NCBI GenBank assembly: GCA_017551215.1
Contig: JAFZMA010000147.1
Location: forward strand, 1 to 7,926
DNA: 7,926 nucleotides
From: Bacteroidales bacterium
Lineage (GTDB): Bacteria > Bacteroidota > Bacteroidia > Bacteroidales > UBA932
Direction: 5' to 3'
In this document: positions 6,835 to 7,926 of the stretch, in pieces
Layout: every line of letters starts with the position of its first letter
Position numbering within the stretch: the first letter of the stretch is position 1
Notes under the pieces: model-generated
What the model was told of the DNA's origin: nothing
Database searches by the model: none
What the model saw: only the letters and a program-made list of their open reading frames with translations
Made by a program: the position numbers and the translations under genes

Positions 6835-7926
6835 ATGAAAAGGTTTCTGGTACTGGCAGCCTTGAGTTTGCTTTTCATGTCATGCAAAGGCAACCCTTTT
6901 TCTGAAATCAATCCAGGCGATTACGATTTTTCAGAAGTATTGACTTACGGAACACCATTCCGTCTTGGAATCATCGGAGAAGACTTCACCAGGCTTCAGA
7001 TGCATTACACTTCCGTTACCAAGATAGATGCGGAGCATTATGCTGTAAAAGGCTTTTCCAAGGTAGGGGACAATGTCCAGCCATTCGAGGGTACAATCCA
7101 GATTACTTCTTTAGAACAGGAATTACCGGAAGAGGGAGAAGAAGAAACAGATGAGTCTGACCATGAGGATAATCACGATGTGTATATGCTTGTGTGCCAG
7201 TATAATTTCCAGCAGGCAGACGGTTCTTTTGAAGGTAAATCCTATAACGAGGTTTATTTCAAGGAAGGCAAGGTCTATACGGATGAGTGCTATCTTGTAG
7301 CAGACGGCTATGACAACAATTGGCACAAGGGAACTTTCACCTCTAATACTGGTCTGAGAAACGGTCAGGAGACAGTTGCCAACTGGGGTGTTTTCCGCAT
7401 TCCGGACAGTGATGATCTTGACCAGGGAGTTGGTGAATTTGTTCCTAGCGAAAAATACCATGATAACGGCTGGGCTTCATATTTCAACTCCAGGTTCAAC
7501 TATGAAGAAGGCGAGCAGCAGCAACTGGTCAGACTCAATGCTATCTTTGAGGAAAGCAGACACTGGTGGGATCCGGAGGCTCCTAAACTTACAGCCGAAA
7601 TCCATGGCCTTATGGATAACCCGATGAAGAAATTTGATGGCCCGCAGCACTTCTTCATCGAGGCCACTACACCGGCCGGCACCCACACATATCTTTGTCC
7701 TTCTCTTGAACTTCCTGAATATCAGGATATAAACTTTGACGGTTACAGGGATATCTATCAGTCAGGAGACGAGGAACGCCACGATGATGGTGTTTGCTAT
7801 CTCTACAATCCACAGACAAAGGAATTTGATCTTTGTCCTTCCTTCCATGAAATCCTGTACAAAGGCAATATCGCTCTATTCCCTCAAGAGAAAGCCATTA
7901 TGACCAGCCATAACTTCCATGAAAAG
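6835..7926 (+). CDS. Predicted envelope lipoprotein with acidic linker and Asp-rich calcium-like loop (3' end outside window)
   Basis: I do not recognise the family. The frame is open from the ATG at 6835 to the window edge, 364 codons with no stop. The start MKRFLVLAALSLLFMSC is a lipoprotein signal peptide: K2 and R3, a hydrophobic core, and a Bacteroidota-style lipobox FMS with Cys17 as the predicted acylated residue. The rest has no membrane segment. Residues 93-115 form a highly acidic, low-complexity stretch, mostly Glu and Asp with a few His. Tyr, Trp and Phe are common in the rest, as in beta-rich envelope proteins. At 298-306 DINFDGYRD fits the pattern DxNxDGxxD seen in calcium-binding EF-like loops and FG-GAP/XAC2610-type proteins, and YLYNPQTKEF follows near 322-331, a pairing I associate with that group. 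Probably anchored in the outer membrane or facing the periplasm. The partner, ligand and full length are unknown. Confidence 0.85.
   Translation, partial: MKRFLVLAALSLLFMSCKGNPFSEINPGDYDFSEVLTYGTPFRLGIIGEDFTRLQMHYTSVTKIDAEHYAVKGFSKVGDNVQPFEGTIQITSLEQELPEEGEEETDESDHEDNHDVYMLVCQYNFQQADGSFEGKSYNEVYFKEGKVYTDECYLVADGYDNNWHKGTFTSNTGLRNGQETVANWGVFRIPDSDDLDQGVGEFVPSEKYHDNGWASYFNSRFNYEEGEQQQLVRLNAIFEESRHWWDPEAPKLTAEIHGLMDNPMKKFDGPQHFFIEATTPAGTHTYLCPSLELPEYQDINFDGYRDIYQSGDEERHDDGVCYLYNPQTKEFDLCPSFHEILYKGNIALFPQEKAIMTSHNFHEK

Noticed and set aside
7123..7461. 112-codon minus-strand frame with a hydrophobic translation opposite the lipoprotein gene
   Set aside because: Its hydrophobicity is partly explained as the complement of the acidic Glu/Asp-rich coding stretch. 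There is no separate start context or motif.
1..7926. Search for mobile elements, CRISPR, tRNA/rRNA, phage or defence genes
   Set aside because: All coding sequence is accounted for by six co-directional genes, and gaps total under 200 bases. I saw no long or regularly spaced repeat and no transposase or integrase motif.

Overview
The window looks like an ordinary housekeeping stretch of a Bacteroidota chromosome, most likely order Bacteroidales. This rests on three things. The protein sequences read like Bacteroidales versions of their families, for example a Tex protein that ends just after its S1 domain. Most starts lack Shine-Dalgarno sequences. TAnnTTTG-like boxes, the Bacteroidota -7 element, sit just upstream of genes that open transcription units. 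Base composition looks near balanced and codon use looks uniform across the genes. I see no insertion sequence, integrase, tRNA, rRNA, CRISPR array or clear sign of recent transfer. The genus cannot be named from the sequence alone.

Layout: all six genes are on the + strand and densely packed. (1) 2-1507: a ClC-family chloride channel or transporter with two C-terminal CBS domains; its N-terminus lies before the window. (2) 1547-3679: tex, an S1-domain RNA-binding transcription accessory protein. (3) 3731-4459: a single-domain polyprenol-phosphate mannose synthase-like family 2 glycosyltransferase. (4) 4461-5861: a dihydroorotase, pyrC, one base after the glycosyltransferase stop. (5) 5881-6795: a ten-helix EamA/DMT-family permease, 19 bases after pyrC. 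(6) 6835 to the window edge: a predicted lipoprotein whose 3' end lies beyond the window. Genes 3-5 look like one operon. tex and the lipoprotein probably have their own promoters. No gap exceeds 51 bases, so no long non-coding region needs explaining.

The genes do not form one pathway. ClC and the EamA protein are inner-membrane transporters, Tex acts on RNA or transcription, the glycosyltransferase charges a lipid carrier with a sugar, PyrC makes the pyrimidine ring precursor, and the lipoprotein is an envelope protein of unknown role.

The most notable non-coding signal is a repeated architecture. Each of the three promoter-bearing gaps (before tex, before the glycosyltransferase, before the lipoprotein) holds a perfect inverted repeat of 6-8 bp arms with a 6-8 nt spacer, spanning 20-22 bp. 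In each case it overlaps or directly follows a -7-like box and lies within 0-17 nt of the start codon. The three repeats differ in sequence. I found no convincing new biological system here; the remaining observations are modest.
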